Origin: Dermatophilaceae bacterium
Lineage (GTDB): Bacteria > Actinomycetota > Actinomycetes > Actinomycetales > Dermatophilaceae
Assembly: GCA_014377705.1 (NCBI GenBank)
Contig: JACMPC010000191.1
Span: 1 to 44,597 of the forward strand
Direction of reading: 5' to 3'
DNA: 44,597 nucleotides
The notes below the pieces were generated by a model. The model did not search any database. It saw only the letters and a list, made by a program, of their open reading frames with translations, and was not told the origin of the DNA. The position numbers and the translations under genes are program-made. How positions within the stretch are numbered: the stretch's first letter is position 1; each line of letters starts with the position of its first letter. Positions 15,935-24,400 of the stretch are shown here, piece by piece.

Positions 15935-15948
15935 CGAACAGATGTTCG
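15935..15948. promoter_or_regulatory. LexA SOS box upstream of recA
   Basis: CGAACAGATGTTCG matches the Gram-positive SOS box CGAAC-N4-GTTCG exactly. It lies about 175 bp upstream of the recA start. Binding by LexA would give DNA-damage induction of recA-recX. Confidence 0.85.
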
Positions 15949-16022
15949 ACTCGCGCCAAGGGGAGCGGGACACGCCGAGAGCCTGTTATCGGATGGTTCG
16001 CCGCCCGCGAGGGTTGTTCACC

Positions 16023-16043
16023 CGCGGGCGCTGTTCGCCCGCG
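16023..16043 (-). terminator. Terminator-like hairpin after the ABC operon
   Basis: CGCGGGCG and CGCCCGCG form a perfect 8-bp GC stem with a 5-nt loop, 10 bp past the stop of the last permease gene. No T-run follows, as is common in high-GC actinobacteria. It separates the ABC operon from the recA promoter region. Confidence 0.6.
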
Positions 16044-16052
16044 CTGCCGCAC

Positions 16053-16898
16053 TCAGGACAGGAGCAGCTTCTCGAGCCGCCGGGCCGCCCCGACCAGGCC
16101 GAGCAGCCCCAGCACCGCGAGGTAGCCCACGTGAGCCAGCAACCCAGGCCCGACCTCGCCCAGCATCAGCCCCCGCTCAAGAGCCACCCCGTGGTAGAGC
16201 GGCGTGGTCTGCACGATCCACTGCACGGACTCCGGATAGAGCGCGAGCGGGAAGAATGTCGCGGAGAACAGGAACATCGGCTGGATCGCCAGGTTGACGT
16301 AGTCGAAGTCCACCCAGGAGCGCATGAACGTGGTCGCGAACATGCCTACCGCCGAGAACGCGAAGCCGATCAGCGTCGCGGCCGGCAGGGCAAGCAGCGC
16401 CCACCAGGAGTGCACGGTCCCGGCCAGCCAGGCGACCAGCAGGAACGCCGCGGCATACAGGGCCCCCCGGATCAGCGACCATGCGATCTCGCCCACCGCC
16501 ACATCCCGCGGCCCCAGCGGGGTGGCCATCACCGAGTCGTAGAGCTTGGCGAACTTGAGCTTGAAGAACACGTTGAAGGTCGAGTCGAACACGGCGCCGT
16601 TCATGGCCGAGGTGGCCAGCAGGGCCGGCGCGACGAAGACCGCGTAGGGCACGCTCTGACCGCCGTCGGTGGTCACCATCCTGATCAGCCCGCCGAGCCC
16701 GATCCCCAGCGAGAACAGGTAGAAGACCGGCTCGAAGAAGCCCGTGAGGATGGCGACCCAGCCGTGCCGGTAGCTCATGATGTTGCGTTCGACCAGGATC
16801 CGGGCCATCCCGGCTCCTGCGGGCATCGGCAGCACCCTTGCAATCCGCGAGGTGAGCCCCTTCGTCGGTGACGGGGGCGCCTGGGCAGCGGACGTCAT
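16053..16898 (-). CDS. ABC-2 type transporter permease (second of pair)
   Basis: The 281-residue integral membrane protein has about six hydrophobic helices and the ABC-2 permease pattern. It has a cytoplasmic start (RILVERNIMSYRHGWVAILTGFFEPVFYLFSLGIGLG) and a central conserved KLYDSVMATPLGPRDVAVGE. The latter corresponds to the 'yd.mlaTPls....vlge' signature of NodJ/DrrB-like exporters. LFSATFFPLALYPESVQWI follows late in the protein. Its ATG overlaps the stop of the upstream permease by 4 bp (ATGA), indicating translational coupling. It should form a heterodimeric channel with that permease, driven by the ATPase. Exported substrate unknown; drug or lipid-type compounds are typical. Confidence 0.88.
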   Translation of the reverse strand: MTSAAQAPPSPTKGLTSRIARVLPMPAGAGMARILVERNIMSYRHGWVAILTGFFEPVFYLFSLGIGLGGLIRMVTTDGGQSVPYAVFVAPALLATSAMNGAVFDSTFNVFFKLKFAKLYDSVMATPLGPRDVAVGEIAWSLIRGALYAAAFLLVAWLAGTVHSWWALLALPAATLIGFAFSAVGMFATTFMRSWVDFDYVNLAIQPMFLFSATFFPLALYPESVQWIVQTTPLYHGVALERGLMLGEVGPGLLAHVGYLAVLGLLGLVGAARRLEKLLLS

Positions 16899-17718
16899 AC
16901 GACCAGCCTTGTGGTGAAAGCACGCCGGGCCAGCCAGCCACCGACCACGATCACGACCAGCAGGTATGCCGTGTGCCCGGCGACGCCGGCGAGGTCGGGT
17001 GATCCCAGGGCCAGCGAGCGGTTGGCCTCGACGCCGTGCCACAGCGGGGTGAGCCAGGCGACCGGTCGCAGCAGGGCCGGCAGCTGGTCGACCGGGAAGA
17101 AGATGCCAGAGAACAGGAAGAGCGGCGTCATGATGAAGCGGAAAAGGATGTTGAAGCCGCCGTCGGTCTCCTGCTTGGCCGCGAACGCGAAGACGGGCAC
17201 CGCGAAAGCCATCCCGGTCGCCGCGGTGACCGGCCAGGCGAGCAGGACCCACCATGAGGTGAAGGACCCGAACAGCGCAGCCACCCCGATGAAGATGGCC
17301 GTGGCGCCGGTGATCTGCATCGCGACGTAGATCAGATGGCCGAGCAGGACGTCGTTGATGCCGACCGGCGTGGCGAGCATCGCGTGGTACTTCTCGTTCC
17401 AGCGGATCGCTCCCATCACCGGGTAGGTCGACTCCCCCATCGCCACCCACATCGCCTGTGCCGCAACGATTCCCGGCACCACGTACTGCAGGTACGGAAC
17501 CCCGCCGACCCCTCCGGCGGAGTCGTCGACCAGGCTGCCCAGGCCGAGGCCGATGGACAGCAGGAACATCAGCGGCGAGAGGAACCGTCCGAACAGACTG
17601 CCCCGCCAGGTCCGCTTGTATACCGTGAGCCAGCACCCGAGGACCGGTCGCCATCTGGCAGCCGCCGGCGGGGTCGCCCGGGTCGCCCCATCGGCGGTCG
17701 CGTTGGCCGAGGTGCTCA

Positions 17719-17719
<1 letters not shown>
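16895..17719 (-). CDS. ABC-2 type transporter permease (first of pair)
   Basis: This 274-residue permease is related to its neighbour: TWRGSLFGRFLSPLMFLLSIGLGLGSLV at the start, NEKYHAMLATPVGINDVLLGHL as the conserved loop (residues about 108-130) and LFLFSGIFFPVDQLPALL towards the end. Two related but distinct permeases plus one ATPase is the layout of NodIJ/DrrAB-like exporters with heterodimeric channels. ATG 17719 shares its first base with the last base of the ATPase stop codon (TGATG), and its own stop overlaps the next permease start. The three genes therefore form one tightly coupled operon. Confidence 0.88.
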
Positions 17720-18657
<938 letters not shown>

Positions 18658-18702
18658 CCACCCAACGCTATCTCCTCGCCGCAACAGGTTTCCCCGGTGC
18701 CC

Positions 18703-18954
18703 TCAGCCCCTCTTCCTGAGGTCCCGCATCTCCTTGGTGTGGTCCCGCATCTCCTTGCCGAGCCAGCGCTCCTTGGGCACATCCATGTCGGCGCACAGCG
18801 CCAGCCAGGCCTCCCGCGGCGTGGTCCCGGACTCCAGCGCCTGCAGCGGTGTGAGGTTGCCGAGCGCCCCCAGCACATGGTCCCGGGCCAGTGAGTGGGC
18901 ATAGGCGGCGCCGAACTCGTCGTCCATCAGCCGCCAAAAATCGCTAGTCCGCAT
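18703..18954 (-). CDS. DUF3046 protein
   Basis: The 83-residue protein begins MRTSDFWRLMDDEFG and contains HVLGALGNLTPLQALESG and PREAWLALCADMDVP, all characteristic of DUF3046. This small family sits next to recA in most actinobacteria, including mycobacteria. No function is known; the link to recA suggests a role in DNA repair or its control (inference). ATG 18954 was chosen because the conserved region starts there and GGGAG lies upstream. Here an ABC operon separates it from recA. Confidence 0.88.
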   Translation of the reverse strand: MRTSDFWRLMDDEFGAAYAHSLARDHVLGALGNLTPLQALESGTTPREAWLALCADMDVPKERWLGKEMRDHTKEMRDLRKRG

Positions 18955-19050
18955 CCGAGGAGTCTCCCACGCCGCCACCCAACCCGACCTAGCGCAGGTC
19001 CGTCATCGATAGCGGACGCGCGTTCCTGCGCCAAGAGTGACGCACGTGCG

Positions 19051-19692
19051 CTAAGTCCCGCGAGGACCTTGCACCGGCGTTGCCACGTCGACACGGATCT
19101 CGGCGCCGAGTCGGGCGTCGCCGACCAGCCGCAGGGAGTCGCCGGACCAGAACTTGCCGGGGTCGTAGTAGTTCGTCGGCCGGTCCCCTGCGAGCAGTCC
19201 CATCACCTGGTAGGCATCGGCGACGACCTCCGCGCAGTAGGTCGACTCCACCGGCGCCGGTCGGCTGACCCTGCCCCGGAGCCAGCGGCCGGCCAGGGCC
19301 GCCGTCGCGGGGAAGGGGGTGCCATCGGTTCGCGCGATGGTGCGCAGCAGCGAGTCCTCCATCCCCCGGGTGACCGGGGAGTCGAGCTGCCGCAGCCAGG
19401 CGTGCTGGTTGTACCGGTGGCTCCACTGTTCGACCGCGGAGCGCAGGTCATGCAGCTGCGCGCCGCGGTGGTGGTCACCGGTCCACACGTCCGGCAGGCC
19501 GCGGCCGAGCTCGGCGTGCCACATCAGCGGCGGCAGATCGTCCAGGACGACCGCCATACCGACGTGGTTGACGGGGGCGTTGGTGACGGCCCGGATAGCG
19601 TGGTCTGCGGTCGACCTGCCCCGGAACAGCCACAGGTCGCCGGTGCGGGTCACGTCGACGGCCCCCGCCAGGCTCAGTACTGCGTCATTCAC
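19051..19692 (-). CDS. Permuted NlpC/P60-like (YiiX-type) papain-fold protein
   Basis: From GTG 19692 the protein has 213 residues. The N-terminal part has GDLWLFRG and NHVGMAVVLD (His43), followed by MWHAELG. The C-terminal part has ESTYCAEVVADAYQ (Cys153). This His-before-Cys order matches circularly permuted NlpC/P60 and LRAT-like cysteine hydrolases. Such enzymes act on peptides, amides or acyl-lipids; the substrate here is unknown. No signal peptide is visible. GTG 19692 is preferred over ATG 19710 because AGGAG sits exactly 8 bases upstream, within a palindrome also used by the divergent gene. Confidence 0.6.
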   Translation of the reverse strand: MNDAVLSLAGAVDVTRTGDLWLFRGRSTADHAIRAVTNAPVNHVGMAVVLDDLPPLMWHAELGRGLPDVWTGDHHRGAQLHDLRSAVEQWSHRYNQHAWLRQLDSPVTRGMEDSLLRTIARTDGTPFPATAALAGRWLRGRVSRPAPVESTYCAEVVADAYQVMGLLAGDRPTNYYDPGKFWSGDSLRLVGDARLGAEIRVDVATPVQGPRGT

Positions 19693-19708
19693 GGAAGGAG
19701 CTCCTGTC
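19693..19708. promoter_or_regulatory. Shared palindromic Shine-Dalgarno between divergent genes
   Basis: The 10-bp palindrome AGGAGCTCCT (19696-19705) gives AGGAG on both strands, each exactly 8 bases from its start codon (ATG 19709 on plus, GTG 19692 on minus). Since both mRNAs must include this site, the two transcripts overlap at their 5' ends. Confidence 0.65.
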
Positions 19709-19984
19709 ATGAACCTCTGGAAGGTACTCGGTCTGGCCGGCGTCGCGGGTGTCGCGGCCGCCGGTGTCATCATCGCCCGTGAGCAGCGGCAACGGACACA
19801 GCTGGCTCCCGAGGAGATCCGGGCCCGGCTTCACGAGCGGCTCGAGCAGGCGCCCACGGAACCGGCCGGCGGCACCGTGCCGGACGTTCCGGCCAGCCCG
19901 GCGCCACGCCGTCGGTGGCTCCCACGATGGCGCCGAAAGCAGGCTGCCCCGATCGCCATTGCCGACAGTTGGCGCCCCAACTAG
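19709..19984 (+). CDS. Small membrane-anchored protein
   Basis: The 91-residue protein has one N-terminal hydrophobic helix (LGLAGVAGVAAAGVIIA, about 7-23), then a basic and charged helix (REQRQRTQLAPEEIRARLHE, about 24-43), a Pro/Ala linker and a strongly basic cluster (RRRWLPRWRRK). No family recognised. AAGGAG lies 8 bases before the ATG. The product is probably anchored in the membrane with its charged part in the cytoplasm. It lies head-to-head with the permuted NlpC-like gene and just upstream of the hemerythrin-like gene. Confidence 0.65.
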   Translation: MNLWKVLGLAGVAGVAAAGVIIAREQRQRTQLAPEEIRARLHERLEQAPTEPAGGTVPDVPASPAPRRRWLPRWRRKQAAPIAIADSWRPN

Positions 19985-19994
19985 GCTCCCAGGC

Positions 19995-20630
19995 ATGGCC
20001 GAGATGAGCATGAACAAGGCGATCCACGGCGCTTTCCGACGCGACCTGACCCGGTTCAGGACTGCGTTGTCGAGCTTCTCACCCGGCGACGTCGACCGGG
20101 GCAGCCAGCTCGCGACCGCGTGGTCCAACTTCGACGACCAGCTGACCCGGCATCACACCGGCGAGGACGAGATCGCCTGGCCGGCGCTCACCGCCGTGGG
20201 GGTCAGCCCGGGCCTGCTGGCCACCCTGGACACCGAGCACGACGCGATGGCCGTGGCAATCGCCGGGGTGAGGGCGGCCGTGCCTGCTCTCCAGCGCTCC
20301 GCGAGCACCGACGACGTGACCACGGCGCGCGTGGCGTTCGAGCGCCTGGAGGCGGTGACCGTCGCGCACCTCGAGCACGAGGAGGCCGAGCTCGAGCCGG
20401 TATACCTGGAGAAGAAGGACACCCCTGAGATCAAGGCGATGGGACGCGCGTTCGGCAAGGTCGGATTTGTCCAGGGCGGCAGGTTCTTCGCGTGGGTCAC
20501 CGACGGCGCCAGCCCGCAGGAGATGGCCGCGATCAGGCGCGACGTCCCTGGACCGGTGCTTGCGGTCCTCAACGGGGTCTTCGGCCGCGGCTATCGCAAT
20601 GACATCGCGCCGGTCTGGGAGAGCAGCTAG
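19995..20630 (+). CDS. Hemerythrin HHE domain protein
   Basis: The 211-residue protein has the HHE cation-binding pattern of a four-helix bundle: His11 (IHGAFRRDL), His53-His54..Glu57 (TRHHTGEDE), His82 (EHDAM) and His125/His128-Glu (AHLEHEEAE). These residues could bind a di-iron centre for oxygen or nitric oxide sensing or iron handling; the actual metal is inferred. About 60 further residues (FGKVGFVQGGRFFAW, DVPGPVLAVLNGVFG) are typical of actinobacterial hemerythrin-like proteins. ATG 19995 lies 10 bp after the preceding stop, so the two genes are likely cotranscribed. It converges with the CPBP gene. Confidence 0.85.
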   Translation: MAEMSMNKAIHGAFRRDLTRFRTALSSFSPGDVDRGSQLATAWSNFDDQLTRHHTGEDEIAWPALTAVGVSPGLLATLDTEHDAMAVAIAGVRAAVPALQRSASTDDVTTARVAFERLEAVTVAHLEHEEAELEPVYLEKKDTPEIKAMGRAFGKVGFVQGGRFFAWVTDGASPQEMAAIRRDVPGPVLAVLNGVFGRGYRNDIAPVWESS

Positions 20631-20637
20631 CGCTGGG

Positions 20638-21411
20638 TCAGATCCAGCTGATGTGCCGGCGCAGATAGAGGAACCCCACGAACGCGAACACATCGAGCAG
20701 GAAGTGGGCGACCACCAGCGGCAGGACGCGGCGGGTGCGCTGGAACCACGAGGCGAAGATCAGCCCCATCACTATGTTGCCGACGAACCCGCCGAGCCCC
20801 TGGTAGAGGTGGTAGCTCCCCCGCAGCACGGCGCTCGCCCCCAGCGCCCGACCATTCGACCACCCCAGCTGACGCAGCCTGGTCAGCAGGTACCCGACCA
20901 CGACGACCTCCTCCAGCAGCCCGTTCTGGGCCGCCTGGAGCAGCAGCAGAGGCACGCGATACCAGGTGTCAGGGACGTCCACCACAGCCAGGTTGGCGCT
21001 CACGCCGAGCTGGTGGGCGGCCCAGACCAGGATCAGGCCCGGTATGCCGATGAGCGCGGTGAAGCCCGCACCCGGCAGCAGATCTTTGCGGGTGGGCCGA
21101 TGCAGGCCGATCCCGATGCCGGCGTTCGCGGGGTCCCTCGCGAGCAGCACGAGCACCAGCAGGACCGGCATGAGCCCCTGGATGACGCCGGTGAGGTCGT
21201 AGGCGATGTTGAGCCACATGCGAGAGGTCTGAGCGCCCTGGGCGACCGTTGCCGTGGTGGCCGAGATGCCACCCCGCACCGTGAGCTCGGCCCGCAGGTA
21301 GGCCAGCAGGGCATAGATGCCCGACGTCCCGAGCGAGACGCCGAGCACTGCAAGCACCTCGGCGCCGCGGTGCCGCACGGGTGGGTCCGCCGCCTGCACC
21401 GTTGAGTTCAC
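20638..21411 (-). CDS. CPBP family intramembrane protease homologue
   Basis: The 257-residue polytopic membrane protein (about seven helices) carries the CPBP/ABI signature: LLEEVVVVGYLL (Glu167-Glu168), LRGSYHLYQG (His201) and VAHFLLDVF (His236). The usual motif 1 is EExxxR. Here the Arg position is not conserved (EEVVVVGY), although the two Glu and two His ligands remain. Family members cleave prenylated proteins or serve in bacteriocin self-immunity and stress signalling; the substrate is unknown. The start GTG 21411 lies 83 bp from the divergent Lhr start. Confidence 0.85.
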   Translation of the reverse strand: MNSTVQAADPPVRHRGAEVLAVLGVSLGTSGIYALLAYLRAELTVRGGISATTATVAQGAQTSRMWLNIAYDLTGVIQGLMPVLLVLVLLARDPANAGIGIGLHRPTRKDLLPGAGFTALIGIPGLILVWAAHQLGVSANLAVVDVPDTWYRVPLLLLQAAQNGLLEEVVVVGYLLTRLRQLGWSNGRALGASAVLRGSYHLYQGLGGFVGNIVMGLIFASWFQRTRRVLPLVVAHFLLDVFAFVGFLYLRRHISWI

Positions 21412-21494
21412 GCCGTCAGTCTGCCCGATCTCGCCTGGTCCGGGCCGTCCCCGTACAACCGGTTGTCGGCGGGAGGTGGCAGGCTGGGCTGGTC

Positions 21495-24400
21495 ATGAAG
21501 ACCGGCGACGTCCTCCAGCGCTTCTCGCCCGCTACCCGAGACTGGTTCAGCGGGAGCTTCGCCGAGCCCACCGCGGCCCAGATCGGCGCCTGGGATGCCA
21601 TCAGCTCCGGCGCCCACACCCTCGTGGTGGCCCCGACCGGCTCCGGCAAGACCCTGTCGGCGTTCCTGTGGGCCCTGGACCGCCTGGGCACGACCCCCCC
21701 GCCCGCCGAGCCGCTGCGCAGGTGTCGCGTCCTCTACATCTCCCCGATGAAGGCCCTGGCCGTGGACATCGAGCGCAACCTGCGTTCCCCCCTGGTCGGC
21801 ATCGGTCACTCAGCCTCGAGGCTCGGCCTTCGCACACCCGAGGTGAGCGTGGCGGTCAGATCCGGCGACACCTCAGCGGCCGACCGCAGGCTGTTCGCGC
21901 GGCGCCCCTCCGACGTCCTGATCACGACCCCGGAGTCTCTCTTCCTGATCCTGACCTCCAAGGCGCGCGAGGCCCTCGCCGGCGTCGAGACCATCATCCT
22001 GGACGAGATCCACGCCGTCGCCGGGACTAAGCGTGGCGCGCACCTGGCGCTGAGCCTCGAACGCCTGGATGCCCTGCTGGACAAGCCGGCTCAGCGCGTC
22101 GGCCTGTCAGCGACTGTCCGGCCGGTCGAGGAGATCTCCAGATTTCTGGCGGGCGGCCGGCCGGTCACCGTGGTTCAACCCGCCTCGACCAAACTGTGGG
22201 ACCTCCAGGTGGTCGTCCCGATCCCCGACATGTCCGCCCTCGGCGATGCGGCCGCGGACCGCGGCGGCGCCGCTGACGGCCCGGAACGGCAGGCCTCGAT
22301 CTGGCCACACGTCGAGGAGCGCATCGTCGATCTGATCAGCCAGCATCGCTCGACGCTGGTGTTCGCCAACTCCCGCCGCCAGACCGAGCGCCTGACCGCC
22401 CGGCTGAATGAGATCTGGCAGCAGCGACTCGAGCTCGCGTCCGACAACCCTCCGGACAGCGCAGCCGTCACGGCCGCCGATCAGGCGAGCACCCGGAATA
22501 TACGCAGTCTCCGGGATGCACGCAGCCCTCGGACCCCGGCTGAGATGATGGCGCAGGCCGGATCGTCCAAGGACGCGCCGGGGGTGCTCGCCCGCGCGCA
22601 CCACGGCTCGGTGAGCAAGGAGCAGCGCGCCCTGATCGAGGACGACCTGAAGGCCGGCCGCCTCCCCGCGGTCGTGGCCACCAGCTCCCTGGAGCTCGGC
22701 ATCGACATGGGCGCGATCGACCTCGTCGTCCAGGTGGAGTCGCCGCCGAGCGTGGCCAGCGGGCTGCAACGAGTCGGGCGGGCCGGTCATCAGGTGGGCG
22801 CAGTGTCTCGCGGAGTGGTCTTCCCCAAGTTCCGCGGCGACCTCGTGCAGACCGCCGTGGTGGTCGACCGGATGCGCCAGGGGTCGATCGAGTCACTGCG
22901 CGTCCCGTCGAACCCCGTGGACGTGCTGGCCCAGCAGATCGTGGCCATGTGCGCGATGGACGACTGGGCTGTCGATGACCTGGAAGCGTTGGTACGCAGA
23001 GCAACTCCCTTCGCCAGCCTCCCCCGGTCCATCCTTGAGTCGGTCCTCGACATGCTGTCCGGTCGCTACCCGAGCGACGAGTTCGCCGAGCTGCGGCCGC
23101 GCCTGGTCTGGGACCGGGTGACCGGCACCCTCACCGGCCGGCCGGGGGCGCAGCGGCTCGCGGTCACCAGCGGGGGCACCATCCCGGACCGAGGGCTGTA
23201 TGCCGTGTTCCTCGCCTCGGGCGAGGGCACCGGGCGGCGGGTCGGCGAGCTCGACGAGGAGATGGTCTACGAGTCGCGGGTCGGCGACGTCTTCACCCTC
23301 GGCACCTCCTCGTGGCGGATCCAGGACATCACCCACGACAAGGTGCTGGTCACCCCGGCCCCGGGACAGCCTGGCAAGCTTCCCTTCTGGAAGGGCGACT
23401 CGCTGGGAAGGCCAGCCGAGCTGGGCCGCGCGGTGGGCGAGTTCGTCCGCGAGCTCGGGGGGCTCAGCGCCGACAAGGCCCGGGCCAGGGTGACCGCAAC
23501 CGGCCTGGACACCTGGGCCGCCGACAACCTGCTCAGCTACCTGGACGAGCAGCGCGAGGCAACCCGGCACGTCCCGGACGACCGCACGATCGTCGTCGAG
23601 CGGTTCCGCGACGAGATCGGCGACTGGCGGGTGGCCGTGCACTCCCCCTTCGGCGCGCAGGTTCACGCGCCGTGGGCGTTGTGCGTGGCGGCCAGGATGC
23701 GCGAGCGCTTCGGGGTTGACGTGCAGGCGATGCACGGCGATGACGGCATCGTGTTCCGGCTGCCAGACATCGAGTTCGACACGGACTCCGGTTCGACCGG
23801 TATCGGTTCGACCGGTATCGGTTCGACCGGCAACGGATCTGGCGGCATCGGGTCGACCAGCGGTGTTTTGACCAGCACGGGATCTGCGGGGCTGGGGAAC
23901 GAGCTGATGTCCCTGATCGCGCTCGACGCCGATGACGTGCACGATCTGGTCACCACCGAGATTGGCGGATCCGCCCTGTTCGCAGCGCGTTTCCGGGAGT
24001 GTGCGGCACGGGCACTGCTGCTGCCGCGGCGCCGTCCCGATCGCCGACAGGCGTTGTGGCAACAGCGCCAGCGGTCGGCCCAGCTGCTCACGGTGGCCGC
24101 CCAGTACGCCTCCTTCCCGATCATCCTGGAGACGGTGCGCGAGTGCGTCCAGGATGTCTTCGACGTGCCAGGCCTGAGCACCCTGATGCGCGAGATCGGT
24201 TCCCGCGCCGTGCGGCTCGTCGAGGTCGAGACGCCGACGCCCTCGCCGTTCGCCCGCAGCCTGATGTTCGGATATGTCGCGCAGTTCCTGTACGAGGGCG
24301 ACTCGCCCCTGGCCGAGCGGCGTGCTGCCGCGCTGTCGCTGGACCCAACCCTGCTGGCCGAGCTGCTCGGACGTGGTGAGGGCGCGGCGCTGCGCGATCT

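Noticed and set aside
15272-16871. Plus-strand open frames opposite recA and the permease
   Set aside because: Shadow frames of recA and the ABC operon, rich in Arg/Pro/Gly without motifs.
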